Source: Chromatiaceae bacterium
Lineage (GTDB): Bacteria; Pseudomonadota; Gammaproteobacteria; Chromatiales; Chromatiaceae
Assembly: GCA_024639005.1 (NCBI GenBank)
Contig: JAHEJD010000019.1
Span: forward strand, 1-43,221
Direction of reading: 5' to 3'
Length of the DNA: 43,221 bases
The number at the start of each line of letters is the position of its first letter. Within the stretch, counting starts at the first letter, position 1. The notes under the pieces are model-generated. The model did no database searches. It saw only the letters and a list, made by a program, of their open reading frames with translations, and had not been told where the DNA came from. This document shows, one piece after another, positions 17,177 to 26,484 of this stretch. Both the position numbers and the translations under genes were made by a program.

Positions 17177-18046
17177 TCAGCCAGCCGCACTCGACGCATC
17201 TGTCGCCTCGACAATCTTGCGATAACCACGCATGTTCTTGGCGATGCAGATGATGTCGCTTATTGCACCATCGGCATTCAACACCGCAGTGCGGGAAAAC
17301 AGTATCGGGATCCGCTCCCCTGTCTTGGAGATGAATGCCGCATCGATGTCACGCAGGGCACCGGTACGAATCAGCGCCTCGAGCCAGGTGCCCATGAAGG
17401 CGTCCGCCTGCTCCTCGCCTTCCTCTTCAAAGACATCGCCGATCGACATCCCGATCAGCTCTTGTTCAGCATAGCCGAGCATCTTGCAGGCCGCCGGATT
17501 CACCTCGCGGATTGCCCCATCGGGCGAAAGCACCAACAGCGCCTCACCCATGTTCTTCAGGATGCTCTCCAGATACTGCTTCGCCTGGTCAAGCTCGGCA
17601 GTGCGCTGCGCGACCTTCTGCTCGAGGACCTGGTTGAGCTCGCGCTCCTTTTCGATCAGTCGGAAGTAGGTGCTGATCTTGTTGAGGAACTGGTTGTCGT
17701 CGATGGGCTTGAGCAGGTAATCGACCGCGCCGACGGCGTAGCCCTTGCGCTGGAACTCGCCGGTCTTGAATGCGGCGGTGAGGAAAATGATCGGAATGTC
17801 GCGGGTTTTCTTGCGCAGCTTGAGCATCTGCGCTGTCTCGAAGCCATCGACCTCGGGCATCTGTAAGTCGAGTATGATCAGGTCGATGTCTGGGTTTGCC
17901 TGGGCAATCTCCAATGCATCGGCGCCACCACGCGCCTCCAGGATCTCGACGTCCATGTGCTCCTGAACAAGCGCGCGCAGAGTGAACAGATTATGCTCAT
18001 TGTCGTCTACAGCAAGTAATTTGAATCCGGAATATCGCTTCATCAA
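17177..18046 (-). CDS. Response regulator with receiver and PAS domains
   Basis: A 289-residue two-domain protein. Residues about 8-125 are an intact receiver: acidic pair in AVDDNEHN, phospho-acceptor Asp60 (LIILDLQMPEVDG), Thr90 and Lys113 (LLKP). A coiled linker follows (about 128-160, rich in Glu, Gln and Leu), then a PAS domain (about 162-280, ILKNMGEALLVLSPDGAIREVN). There is no DNA-binding, kinase or cyclic-di-GMP output domain, so it probably acts through protein contacts. The hybrid kinase gene is upstream on the same strand, separated by a 184-base palindromic element, and the pair was probably one operon. Confidence 0.88.
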   Translation of the reverse strand: MMKRYSGFKLLAVDDNEHNLFTLRALVQEHMDVEILEARGGADALEIAQANPDIDLIILDLQMPEVDGFETAQMLKLRKKTRDIPIIFLTAAFKTGEFQRKGYAVGAVDYLLKPIDDNQFLNKISTYFRLIEKERELNQVLEQKVAQRTAELDQAKQYLESILKNMGEALLVLSPDGAIREVNPAACKMLGYAEQELIGMSIGDVFEEEGEEQADAFMGTWLEALIRTGALRDIDAAFISKTGERIPILFSRTAVLNADGAISDIICIAKNMRGYRKIVEATDASSAAG

Positions 18047-18050
18047 GACA

Positions 18051-18234
18051 CCAGCCCGCTTATCTCACCAACCTCCTGCTGCGATCACCGCTATGCTCGC
18101 TGTGACGAGGCGTGCTCGTTACAGCCGGTTTGACGTAGTGTCAGCTACGCGGGCTACGTCTTTCACTGCGTGTACCCCGTCTCAGCGGCATCCCGCCGCC
18201 CTCGCAACGAAACCCGGCGAGATAAGCGGGCTAG
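18051..18234. repeat. Palindromic element, CTAG-ended, copy B
   Basis: A 184-base element between the kinase and response-regulator genes. Inverted ends at 18053-18069 and 18216-18232 (AGCCCGCTTATCTCACC and its complement) match at 16 of 17 positions. The outer tetranucleotides are CCAG on the left and CTAG on the right. An inner hairpin is formed by GACGTAG (18132-18138) and CTACGTC (18154-18160). The TAG of the right-hand CTAG is the stop codon of the sensor kinase. No open frame inside looks real. The terminal pattern AGCC[C/T]G...CACCA is shared with the elements at 7977 and 31529. Confidence 0.7.
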
Positions 18235-20534
18235 TCGGTGGACGTCGGCAGATGCCGCATCAACACCTCCGAAAGCTCATGCGATTCACATGGCATGGTT
18301 ACATAGTCGTCGGCGCCCTGATCCAGACAGATTTCGCGTGCCCCCTCGCGATCAGCCTGGATCAAGCTGATCACGACAGTGGATGGCCCCAGCTGACTGC
18401 GTAGTTTTTCGATCGTAACACAGGCGCCGTCATCCGGCATGAGCGCCTGGATCAGGAGATAATCGACGCCCTGCAGCTCGTCCAGCGCCTCCATCGCCTC
18501 TTGCAGGTCATCGGCCAGGTGCAAGACCATTTGCCAACTGCGCAACATGCCGCTCAGACGCAGCTGGGTTCGTACATTCGGCTCCATCAGCAAGACATGG
18601 AGGCCGCGCAGACCGCTCGGCAGCATCTCGGCCTCTTCGTCCTGGGGCGCCACGACTTTGTGAGCCGGCATGACCAGCCCCGCATCCGGCTGTTTACACA
18701 CTGCCGGCAACAACAGTGAAAACTCGGCACCCTTACCGGGTTCGCTGACCAGCCGGATCTCCCCGCCGAGTAGTTCGGCGAGCTGCCGGCTTATGGTGAG
18801 CCCCAAACCAGTCCCGCCGAAGCGCCGGCTGGTCGAACCGTCCGCCTGTGCGAACGCATCGAAGATCGCCTCCTGCTTGGCATGCGGAATGCCGATGCCG
18901 GTATCCTGTACGGTCAGCGCGAGGGCATAGGGTGGACGCGCTGCGGTCGCCTTGAGAACCACCCTCCCCTGTGCGGTGAATTTCACCGCATTCGCCAGAA
19001 AATTTTTCAGCACCTGACGGACCTTTTCCACGTCCGTCTCGATGCCCTCGGGCAGTCCCGGCGCGATTGACAGCGCAAACTCCAAGCCCTTGGCATCGAA
19101 CTGGGGTTCCAATAGCAGACGCAGGTCCTCGAGCAGACCGGCCAGCGCAACACGTTCGACATGCACATCCAGCCGACCAGCCTCAATGCGAGAAAGGTCG
19201 AGGATATTGTCGATCAGGGCCTTTAGGTCTCGGCCGGCCTTATGAATGACCTCGGCCTGTTGACGCCGCTCATCGTCTTGTTGATCGCCCTTGGACGCCA
19301 GCAGCTTGGACAACAGCAGGATCGAGTTGAGCGGCGTCCGCAATTCATGACTGACGTTCGCGAGGAACTGCGACTTGTAGCGGTTGGTGGCCTCCAGCTC
19401 GCGGGCATGCTCGCGCAGATTCCGCGTTTGGCTGGCGTGGGTGCGTGACAAGCGGGTCAGGTCAGCGGCCAATTGACGCATCTCGGGCGAACCCGACCAG
19501 TCGAAGATCACCGGCTGATCGGATTCGAGCGTCTTCTGCACGCCCTGGGTCAGATCGCGACCGATGCGTTCGGCGCGGCGAGTTATCCAGCGCGCCACGA
19601 TAAACTGAAAAATGACCAGCCCCAGAATGATAAGCAGCACGCGCAGCACGATCTCAGTGCGGAAGATCTGTAGCGGTTCATCATCGACGGGACGTCCCAC
19701 CCATAGCGTGCGGCCATCGACGGTGCGGAACATCGGCACCCAGATCGCGCGATTTTCGCTTTTTTCCCATAGTACGATCCGGTTGGCCTGAAAGTCTTCC
19801 GCAAGCCCGGGATAGTCTGCGAACGCGTTGCCGCCCCGTGCCGGCAGGTCCGGCAATTGCAGGTAGCGCCCGTCATCGTGCACCCACAAGGTCTTGCTGT
19901 CGCGCCGCACCAGACCACCGATGTCGAGCGTGATGGCGACCAGGCCCAGCGGCGGATCGTCCGGCACCATCGGTGCGATGGGGCTGATCAACTGCAAGGT
20001 GAACACACGCGCCGGGTCTTCAGCGGTCAGGTCGATGCGCAATGGGCTCAGCACGACATTGTCCAGGCGACCGGACAACAGCATCGCGACATAATCAGGC
20101 GTCACACCACGCAGGCGCCGCGTCGTCGGCTGCCACTCACCGTTCGCGCTGCTGCGCTCCAGCCAGAAGCGCTCGACGCCCTGTTCGTCGAGGAACAGGA
20201 TCTCGGTGATATCGCGCTCCTCACCGAGTATCCGGTTGATCCACTGCGTGTAGCGGGCCCTGGCCAGATCGATCTCGGACTGCTCCTGGCTGGCGCCGCT
20301 ACCGACCAGCGCCCCGGGCTCGGGCAGCTTGGCCAGCAGGCGCACGCTGGCATCACGGCCGGCGAGATGCTGGTCCAGGTCGTTAAAATCTGCGCGCAGG
20401 TTCTGCAGGAATGCGTGCCGGTAGAACAGATCCACCCGTTCAAGCACCAGCGGCAGATTGATCAACACCGCCAGCATCAGCGGCAACAGACCGAACAGAA
20501 ACAGAAACAGCAAAATCCGCAGGCGCAACGACAT
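18231..20534 (-). CDS. Hybrid sensor histidine kinase, degenerate receiver
   Basis: A 767-residue membrane sensor. TM1 is at about residues 6-30 and TM2 at about 294-315; they flank a periplasmic domain of about 260 residues that looks like a double-Cache sensor fold. The cytoplasmic part has the H-box FLANVSHELRTPLNS with His396, the N-box NFLANAVKFT near 511-520, DTGIGIP near 544-550 and GGTGLGLT near 573-580. The C-terminal receiver-like domain (about 645-760) has lost its key residues: LIQALMPDD has Gln where the phospho-acceptor Asp should be, and MPCES replaces the KP motif. The ligand is unknown. Its TAG stop lies in the end of the palindromic element at 18051. Confidence 0.9.
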   Translation of the reverse strand: MSLRLRILLFLFLFGLLPLMLAVLINLPLVLERVDLFYRHAFLQNLRADFNDLDQHLAGRDASVRLLAKLPEPGALVGSGASQEQSEIDLARARYTQWINRILGEERDITEILFLDEQGVERFWLERSSANGEWQPTTRRLRGVTPDYVAMLLSGRLDNVVLSPLRIDLTAEDPARVFTLQLISPIAPMVPDDPPLGLVAITLDIGGLVRRDSKTLWVHDDGRYLQLPDLPARGGNAFADYPGLAEDFQANRIVLWEKSENRAIWVPMFRTVDGRTLWVGRPVDDEPLQIFRTEIVLRVLLIILGLVIFQFIVARWITRRAERIGRDLTQGVQKTLESDQPVIFDWSGSPEMRQLAADLTRLSRTHASQTRNLREHARELEATNRYKSQFLANVSHELRTPLNSILLLSKLLASKGDQQDDERRQQAEVIHKAGRDLKALIDNILDLSRIEAGRLDVHVERVALAGLLEDLRLLLEPQFDAKGLEFALSIAPGLPEGIETDVEKVRQVLKNFLANAVKFTAQGRVVLKATAARPPYALALTVQDTGIGIPHAKQEAIFDAFAQADGSTSRRFGGTGLGLTISRQLAELLGGEIRLVSEPGKGAEFSLLLPAVCKQPDAGLVMPAHKVVAPQDEEAEMLPSGLRGLHVLLMEPNVRTQLRLSGMLRSWQMVLHLADDLQEAMEALDELQGVDYLLIQALMPDDGACVTIEKLRSQLGPSTVVISLIQADREGAREICLDQGADDYVTMPCESHELSEVLMRHLPTSTD

Positions 20535-20601
20535 GACGGCACCTTATCGCCTGTCGATTCGGAATAGAATCCCCGGCTGGTATCCCATTCAATTGTTAGG
20601 C

Positions 20602-21360
20602 ATGCCGCTGAAAATACTGTATCGAGACTCGCATTACGTCGCGATCGACAAGCCCGCCGGCCTGCTGGTCCACCGCAGCCCGATCTCGAGCGACCGGATG
20701 TTCGTGCTGCAGACACTGCGCGATCAGCTCGCCCGCCGGGTCTACCCGGTGCATCGGCTGGACCGCGCCACCTCCGGGGTGCTGCTGTTCGGGCTTTCTG
20801 CCGAGGCCGCCAGGCGGATGGTCGCACTTTTCGCGGCACGCCAAGTCGACAAGGAGTATCTCGCCGTTGCCCGCGGTTGGGTCGATGATCACGGCCTCAT
20901 CGACCACCCGGTGACCGACGCGGAGGGCAGTGGCCTGGCCCAGCCGGCCCGCACCAGGTTTCGGCGCCTGGCCAAGGCGGGACTGCCCTTCATGGTCGAT
21001 CGCTATCCCAGTGCGCGTTATTCACTGGTCAGCGTCACGCCGGAGACCGGGCGTCGCCAGCAGATCCGGAAGCATTTCAAACACATCTCACATCATCTGA
21101 TAGGCGACACGACGCATGGCAACGGCCGGCACAACCGTTTCTTCCGTAGCCACTTCGGGATCCGGCGGCTTCTGCTGATGTCGCGCCGACTGGGCTTCGT
21201 GCACCCCTATCATCAGACCCATGTCGATATCGTTGCCGATTACGATGCCGACTGGCGGCTCGTCTCGTCGATCTTTTCACGACCGGCATGCTCCACGCCG
21301 TCGCGCACCTGGCCCCAGACATCGAGAGATGATGCGAACCGGGCTGGTAGCGCGGAATAA
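20602..21360 (+). CDS. truC: tRNA pseudouridine(65) synthase TruC
   Basis: A 252-residue RluA-family pseudouridine synthase. It starts [20 protein letters not shown], the TruC start pattern, and has no S4 domain. The catalytic motif is [10 protein letters not shown] with Asp54, the same position as in E. coli Tru[23 protein letters not shown] is the second conserved block and HPYHQT the third. TruC isomerises U65 in the T-arm of some tRNAs. The in-frame ATGs further upstream would run into the divergent kinase gene and are not used. The DUF1538 gene begins 20 bases after the stop, so cotranscription is possible although the functions seem unrelated. Confidence 0.92.
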   Translation: MPLKILYRDSHYVAIDKPAGLLVHRSPISSDRMFVLQTLRDQLARRVYPVHRLDRATSGVLLFGLSAEAARRMVALFAARQVDKEYLAVARGWVDDHGLIDHPVTDAEGSGLAQPARTRFRRLAKAGLPFMVDRYPSARYSLVSVTPETGRRQQIRKHFKHISHHLIGDTTHGNGRHNRFFRSHFGIRRLLLMSRRLGFVHPYHQTHVDIVADYDADWRLVSSIFSRPACSTPSRTWPQTSRDDANRAGSAE

Positions 21361-21380
21361 GTACTGGCACGATAGCCCGA

Positions 21381-23042
21381 GTGGACAGCCTGAAACTTCT
21401 TGCAGCCTCGCTGCTGAGCAGCGCGCGCGACCTCCTGCCTATCGTCGCGGTGATCGCCTTTTTCCAGCTGCTGGTGCTGCAGCAGCCGATCCCGGACCTC
21501 GGCGGGCTCCTGCTCGGCACCCTGTTCGTTGCGGTTGGCCTGGCGCTGTTCGTCCGCGGCCTGGAGATGGGGCTGTTCCCGATCGGTGAGACTATGGCCT
21601 TTGCGTTCGCGAGTAAGGGCTCGCTGACCTGGCTGCTGATCTTTGCCGCTGCGCTGGGCTTCGGAACCACGGTGGCCGAGCCGGCGTTGATCGCCATCGC
21701 CGCGGAGGCGGCCGAGGTCGCAGCAGCTGGAGAGGTTATCGCGAACACGGCCGAGGCCAAGGATGATTATGCAGGCGGGCTGCGGTACACCGTCGCCCTG
21801 TCAGTCGGCTTCGCGATCATCATGGGAGTGCTGCGTATCATCCGCGGCTGGCCGATCCACTACCTGATCATCGCGGGTTACATTGGCGTCATCGTCATGA
21901 CCTTCTTTGCCCCGCCCGAGATCATCGGCATCGCTTACGACTCTGGTGGGGTGACCACCTCGACCATTACCGTACCGCTGGTCACCGCGCTGGGTGTCGG
22001 CCTGGCATCGTCGATCAAAGGCCGTAATCCCATGATCGACGGCTTTGGCCTGATCGCGTTCGCGTCGCTAACCCCGATCATTTTCGTCATGGGCTATGGC
22101 ACCTTCGGCATCGGCGACAGTGCGCAAAAGCTCGACGGGCCATTTGGCGTGTTCTTCCGCAGTACCCTTCATCAGATCGACACCCTGCTGTCGACGGTGC
22201 TGGACCCGGTAGGCGATGGCATCGAGGGGATTGTCGGCCCACTCAAGGACCTGTTGCTCGCGTCGCCGGGCAAGCCGGGCGAACTCTTTCAGACGCTGTT
22301 CAGCACCGTCAACGACGTGCTGCCGATTGCGCTGATTATCTTCGGCTTCCAGCTGTTCGTATTGCGCAAGCCCATCCCCCGTCTGGGTCGCGTTCTGCTC
22401 GGCTTCTTCAATGTCCTGATCGGAATGGCGTTCTTCCTCGAGGGTCTGGAGCTGGCGCTGTTCCCGCTCGGCAAACTCATGGCGGTACAACTGACCGATC
22501 CGGCGTTCATCGCCGACATTACCGATCATGTCGACGGCCTGGGCTGGTGGGACTACCGATGGGTCTATCTTTTTGCGTTCGCGATCGGATTCTCGACCAC
22601 CATCGCCGAACCCGCACTTCTCGCCGTCGCGATCAAGGCACACCAGGTCTCCGCCGGCGCCATCGGGGTGACGGGGCTGCGGGTCGCGGTGGCGCTCGGA
22701 GTCGCCATCGGGATCACCCTTGGAACCTATCGAATCGTCAGCGGTACGCCGTTACACTGGTACATTATCGCCGGTTACATCATCGTCGTGGTGCAGACAT
22801 TTTTTGCGCCACGGGTCATTATCGCACTGGCCTATGACTCTGGCGGCGTCACTACCTCGACTGTCACGGTGCCGCTGGTCGCGGCGCTCGGCCTCGGGCT
22901 CGCCAGCACGGTGCCGGGGCGCAGCACACTGCTGGACGGCTTCGGGCTTATCGCGTTTGCCAGTCTTGTTCCGATGATCACAGTAATGGCCTATGCGCAG
23001 CTTTCTGAATTGCGTACCTCGCGTGCGGACAGATCGAACTGA
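21381..23042 (+). CDS. DUF1538 membrane protein, internally duplicated
   Basis: A 553-residue polytopic membrane protein starting at GTG. It is two copies of a DUF1538 unit. Each unit carries a [19 protein letters not shown]-like block, [G/S]TT[V/I][15 protein letters not shown][I/V]TVPLV and [11 protein letters not shown]; copy one spans about residues 10-240, copy two about 300-540. Duplicated halves with re-entrant-looking Gly/Ser/Thr motifs are typical of transporters, but no substrate is known. The gene is followed after 12 bases by a P-II-like gene and then by a CBS-pair gene. This suggests a transporter gated by a P-II-type protein, as SbtA is by SbtB or AmtB by GlnK. That function is inference. 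Confidence 0.85.
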   Translation: MDSLKLLAASLLSSARDLLPIVAVIAFFQLLVLQQPIPDLGGLLLGTLFVAVGLALFVRGLEMGLFPIGETMAFAFASKGSLTWLLIFAAALGFGTTVAEPALIAIAAEAAEVAAAGEVIANTAEAKDDYAGGLRYTVALSVGFAIIMGVLRIIRGWPIHYLIIAGYIGVIVMTFFAPPEIIGIAYDSGGVTTSTITVPLVTALGVGLASSIKGRNPMIDGFGLIAFASLTPIIFVMGYGTFGIGDSAQKLDGPFGVFFRSTLHQIDTLLSTVLDPVGDGIEGIVGPLKDLLLASPGKPGELFQTLFSTVNDVLPIALIIFGFQLFVLRKPIPRLGRVLLGFFNVLIGMAFFLEGLELALFPLGKLMAVQLTDPAFIADITDHVDGLGWWDYRWVYLFAFAIGFSTTIAEPALLAVAIKAHQVSAGAIGVTGLRVAVALGVAIGITLGTYRIVSGTPLHWYIIAGYIIVVVQTFFAPRVIIALAYDSGGVTTSTVTVPLVAALGLGLASTVPGRSTLLDGFGLIAFASLVPMITVMAYAQLSELRTSRADRSN

Positions 23043-23054
23043 GGAGTAACTGCA

Positions 23055-23405
23055 ATGCATTTCAAACTGTTGATTGCCTTTGTCGACGATACCAAGACGG
23101 ACGCGGTGATCAAGGCGGCGCGCCATGCCGGCGCCACTGGCGCCACCGTGCTCAACAATGCGCGCGGTGAGGGGTTGATCGAGGCCAAGACATTTTTTGG
23201 ACTATCGCTCGACACCCAACGCGACATGGTGCTGCTGCTGGTGGAGGAACACCTGGCACGACATATCCTCGAGGATATCGCGCGCGCCGGGGAGTTCGAA
23301 TCCAGACCTGGCTCCGGCATTGCGATCCAGATCGATGTCGAAGACGCCGTCGGCGTCACTGGCCAGGTTGAAAAACTTCATGAAATCGTAGAGGAAGAGA
23401 TATGA
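23055..23405 (+). CDS. P-II-like regulatory protein
   Basis: A 116-residue protein with the beta-alpha-beta ferredoxin-like plan of the P-II family. It has FKLLIAFVDDTKTDAVIKAA for the first strand and helix, then NARGEGLIEAKTFFGLSLDTQ where P-II proteins have their nucleotide-contacting and T-loop segment, then DMVLLLVEEHLARHILEDI. The uridylylated Tyr of GlnB/GlnK and the classical signature sequences are absent, so it is not a standard nitrogen sensor. GAGGAG lies upstream of the ATG, 12 bases after the DUF1538 stop. The stop overlaps the CBS gene start (ATGA). It probably binds a small ligand and regulates the DUF1538 protein; the ligand is unknown. Confidence 0.8.
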   Translation: MHFKLLIAFVDDTKTDAVIKAARHAGATGATVLNNARGEGLIEAKTFFGLSLDTQRDMVLLLVEEHLARHILEDIARAGEFESRPGSGIAIQIDVEDAVGVTGQVEKLHEIVEEEI

Positions 23406-23812
23406 ACGAGCCGGAACCGGTCCGTGTAAGGGACGTGATGAAGGTCGAGTTCGACGTTGTCGACGGCCTGGCCACCATCGCAGATGCGTTGCGCGACATG
23501 GCACACGTCAACAGCAAGGCGCTGATCGTCCGTAAACGCCACGACGACGACGAGTTCGGGATTGTCGAGCTGGAAGACATCGCCACCGAGGTGCTGGCAA
23601 AGAACCGCGCCCCAGAACGCGTCAACGTCTATGAGATCATGAACAAGCCGCTGATCGGCATCGACCCCGCAATGGATATCCGGTACTGCGCGCGGCTGTT
23701 CGAGCGCTACCGATTGAATCGCGCAGCGGTGGTAGAGAACCGCGACGTCATTGGCATCGTCAGCTATGCCGATATCGTGATCAAGGGGATGAAGAGGCTG
23801 ACGTTGGCGTGA
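23402..23812 (+). CDS. CBS-pair protein
   Basis: A 136-residue stand-alone pair of CBS domains: the first at about residues 8-62 (VRVRDVMKVEFDVVDGLATI), the second at about 73-132 (VNVYEIMNKPLIGIDPAMDI, then AAVVENRDVIGIVSYADIV). CBS pairs bind adenosine nucleotides or S-adenosylmethionine and act as energy or metabolite sensors. The start overlaps the stop of the P-II-like gene, so the two are coupled. In the context of the DUF1538 gene it may be a second regulatory input on the same membrane protein. No clear terminator is visible in the 22 bases before the convergent peroxiredoxin gene. Confidence 0.88.
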   Translation: MNEPEPVRVRDVMKVEFDVVDGLATIADALRDMAHVNSKALIVRKRHDDDEFGIVELEDIATEVLAKNRAPERVNVYEIMNKPLIGIDPAMDIRYCARLFERYRLNRAAVVENRDVIGIVSYADIVIKGMKRLTLA

Positions 23813-23834
23813 CATCGGCGGGGGCCGGCCTGGC

Positions 23835-24296
23835 CTACAGGGCGCGGACCAGCTCCAGCACCTGTTCCGCGTGACCCTTGGGCTTCACGTCATAGATGGC
23901 ATGCCGCAGCCTGCCGTCGGCCTCGACGACGAACGTCGAGCGTACGATGCCCATCCGCTTCTCGCCGTTCTTTTCTTTTTCCTGCCATACGCCGTAGGCC
24001 TCGCATAGCTGACCCTCGACGTCCGCCAGGAGACGCACGTTCAGGCCATACTTGTCCCTGAACGCAGCATGGCTGGCACAGGTATCCTTGCTCACGCCGA
24101 TCACCGCGACACCGAGGTCTTCGAAGTCGCTCATCAGCTCGGTGAATTCGAGGCCCTCCATGGTGCAGCCCGGGGTGTCGTCCTTGGGGTAGAAGTAGAT
24201 CACATAAGGTTTACCGTCGAGGCTCCCACTGTCTGCCATTGCCATATCGGCATCGGGCAAGACAAACCCCGGGGCCGGGTCTCCAATGTTCAGCAT
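23835..24296 (-). CDS. bcp: Peroxiredoxin of the Bcp/PrxQ group
   Basis: A 153-residue thiol peroxidase. The ATG at 24296 gives the usual start MLNIGDPAPGFVLPDADM. The peroxidatic cysteine is Cys44 in PKDDTPGCTMEGLEF. The resolving cysteine five residues later, present in E. coli Bcp, is missing. Other cysteines are Cys73 (SKDTCASH) and one in GQLCEAYGVW, the latter conserved in E. coli Bcp. The enzyme therefore either works as a 1-Cys form or uses another partner thiol. It removes peroxides in the cytoplasm at the expense of thioredoxin or a similar reductant. It lies 58 bases downstream of tmcA on the same strand. Confidence 0.92.
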   Translation of the reverse strand: MLNIGDPAPGFVLPDADMAMADSGSLDGKPYVIYFYPKDDTPGCTMEGLEFTELMSDFEDLGVAVIGVSKDTCASHAAFRDKYGLNVRLLADVEGQLCEAYGVWQEKEKNGEKRMGIVRSTFVVEADGRLRHAIYDVKPKGHAEQVLELVRAL

Positions 24297-24354
24297 GGGA
24301 TTCTCCGCGCTGGCTTGTGATCTGGCCGGAATGTAGATCGCCGGCTGTGTGCCG

Positions 24355-26484
24355 TCAACTGGCCGCGTCCTGAGACAAACCGACATCCTGGAGCAGTGCG
24401 CGCAGAGCCGCCTCCAGGTCGCGGCGGCCTCGCAGCGCGTAACTATCGCAGACGCGCCCCACCGGCCGGTGCTGAAGCTGCCAGGCGATCAACGGCGCCA
24501 GTGATTCCGGCGGCACGGCACCCGCGGCCGCGACACCTACCAACGCCTTCCAGATCAGCGCCTCGGCGGTCGCCGGCTGGCGTCCGCCTGCTGCGACTCG
24601 CCCCAGATCCCGCCGGTCTGCGACAGACAGTGTCACATCTGCGCAATCTCGCTCGCGTAACAGCCGAGCACCCAAGGCGCCGTCGAGTGTGCTCAGGCTG
24701 CCACCCAGTGCCCACGGCAACTGGATGCGGAAACGCCGGCAGGCCTGTGTCGCGAGTGCAGCACCGCGTTCATTGAGCCCCCGCAACATCAGTAGTGAGT
24801 GCAAGGCGCTGGCGGAATCGACGTGGATGCCGCAGCGCGCCGGGAGGAATCCTACCGACTGCCAGAATTGCAGCAGCGGTGGGTCGACGCCATAGGCACA
24901 ACCCAGAAGATCGAAATGCGCAGACAGCGCCCAGTCGGCGACCGATGTGATGAGCCGGGTCGCCACACCCTGACGTCGCCGTTGCGGATGCACAGCCAGG
25001 CGCTGCACCCGTAACACCCGACAGCGCAAGATGTCCTCCAGACCGGCATGCACGGCCAGCGACTGTGGCAACAGGTGCCCGCGTGGGCGTCGCTCGCCGG
25101 CTGCGACCCGCGCGGCCATCGCCTCATCGAGCTCGCCCTCCATGAGCGCCATCAACACACCCACCACTGCGGTGTCCTGCCGTGCGACCCAGAGTTCTAC
25201 CGCCGGGTTATCGAGCAGCTGCCGCAGATCGGATGGCCGCGTCTGATAGTGGGCGCTGACCAACAACCCGAAAACCTCGCGCAGCAGCGGCTCATCGGCC
25301 GCCAGCGAGGCCGCATCGAGCTTTTCGATGGCCATGTCGACACCGGCGTCCTGCGCGCTGAGTTCGGCCAAGTCTGTATCGAGTAGAAAGGCGGTATTGA
25401 TCAGCGCCTCGAGCGGGTCACTAGGCGCCCAGCGCACCGGAGCCCTTAGCCGCAGCTCCCGCCATTGCGGCATGCTATGCGTCAACCGATCGCGGAACCG
25501 CAGTTCAAAACCGCGCCCGCTGCCTTCGTAGCCGTGTACCGTGGAGGCAAATACCAGACGGTTATTGTGTTGCAGGAGCTTCGTCAGCACCGCGACCGGG
25601 ATCGCCGCCGCCTCGTCGACCAGGACCAGGCCCAGCGGCTGCTCTGTGTCTGCCGCGCAATCGGAGGGCAGTCGGAAACACAGCCAGCCATCGCCGATCG
25701 CCGTGTCCGCGACCTGGCGTGAATCCAGCCCTGCAGTCCGCTGCGAATGCGCAAACAACGTAGCGACTGCTCGACGATGCGCGGCCACCACGGTGACCCG
25801 CGCCAGGCCGGCGAGCAAGAGTCGCGCGGCGGCGATACCCAGCGCCGTGGACTTGCCGCGGCCGCGGTCCGCAGCGATGACCAGTGGCCGGCGTGCATGG
25901 CCCAGGGCGACGCGTTGCACCGCAGCCACTGCGGCCTCTTGTTCCTCATTCAACGCCAGGTCCTGCGCGGCTGGCGGTGCCAGGCACAACGCCGGCTTGA
26001 CATCGGGCGTCACGGTGAGCACGGCCCTATGTGTCCGCCATATCCGGACCAGGCGATCGAGGAAAACGCCGCGCATATCGCGTGCGGTGCGTGGATAACA
26101 GGCGAATCGCTCGCAGTCCGGATCGACGAAGTCTGCCCAGTCCGCAAGGCACGGCGCCAGCACAACGCAATCGCCGCCGCCGCGCAGCGTCCCCGGCAGT
26201 GCAGCGAACGCGTCCGGGTGCAGACCGTCATACATGTTGAGAACCAACAATCGGCATTCGCCGCCTAGATAGCGACCGGCATGCTCAGCGCGTATCGCGG
26301 CGATCTCGGATGATGGACTGCTCGCTGCAACCCACAGCACATCGGACTTGTCGGTGGCGACAAGCTGGCGTATCACCCAGCGTTCGCATGCCTCCCGTTC
26401 GCCGGTCACCAGCACCAGCCTGCGTGCCGCCAGGGTCGCTATTCCGACCAAAAGAAGGGTTCCTGACAACGTGCCTTGTTGCAC
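24355..26484 (-). CDS. tmcA: tRNA(Met) cytidine acetyltransferase TmcA
   Basis: A protein of about 709 residues with the TmcA plan: an N-terminal DUF1726-like domain, an RNA-helicase-like P-loop domain (AADRGRGKSTALGIAA Walker A; GLVLVDEAAAIPV Walker B) and a GNAT acetyltransferase domain (LRVQRLAVHPQRRRQGVATR binds acetyl-CoA). It makes N4-acetylcytidine at the wobble base of elongator tRNA-Met using ATP and acetyl-CoA. The start is uncertain. The GTG at 26484 lies 46 bases inside the upstream gene; a TTG slightly downstream with AGGA before it is an alternative. The overlap suggests coupling to the upstream hypothetical gene. Confidence 0.92.
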   Translation of the reverse strand: MQQGTLSGTLLLVGIATLAARRLVLVTGEREACERWVIRQLVATDKSDVLWVAASSPSSEIAAIRAEHAGRYLGGECRLLVLNMYDGLHPDAFAALPGTLRGGGDCVVLAPCLADWADFVDPDCERFACYPRTARDMRGVFLDRLVRIWRTHRAVLTVTPDVKPALCLAPPAAQDLALNEEQEAAVAAVQRVALGHARRPLVIAADRGRGKSTALGIAAARLLLAGLARVTVVAAHRRAVATLFAHSQRTAGLDSRQVADTAIGDGWLCFRLPSDCAADTEQPLGLVLVDEAAAIPVAVLTKLLQHNNRLVFASTVHGYEGSGRGFELRFRDRLTHSMPQWRELRLRAPVRWAPSDPLEALINTAFLLDTDLAELSAQDAGVDMAIEKLDAASLAADEPLLREVFGLLVSAHYQTRPSDLRQLLDNPAVELWVARQDTAVVGVLMALMEGELDEAMAARVAAGERRPRGHLLPQSLAVHAGLEDILRCRVLRVQRLAVHPQRRRQGVATRLITSVADWALSAHFDLLGCAYGVDPPLLQFWQSVGFLPARCGIHVDSASALHSLLMLRGLNERGAALATQACRRFRIQLPWALGGSLSTLDGALGARLLRERDCADVTLSVADRRDLGRVAAGGRQPATAEALIWKALVGVAAAGAVPPESLAPLIAWQLQHRPVGRVCDSYALRGRRDLEAALRALLQDVGLSQDAAS

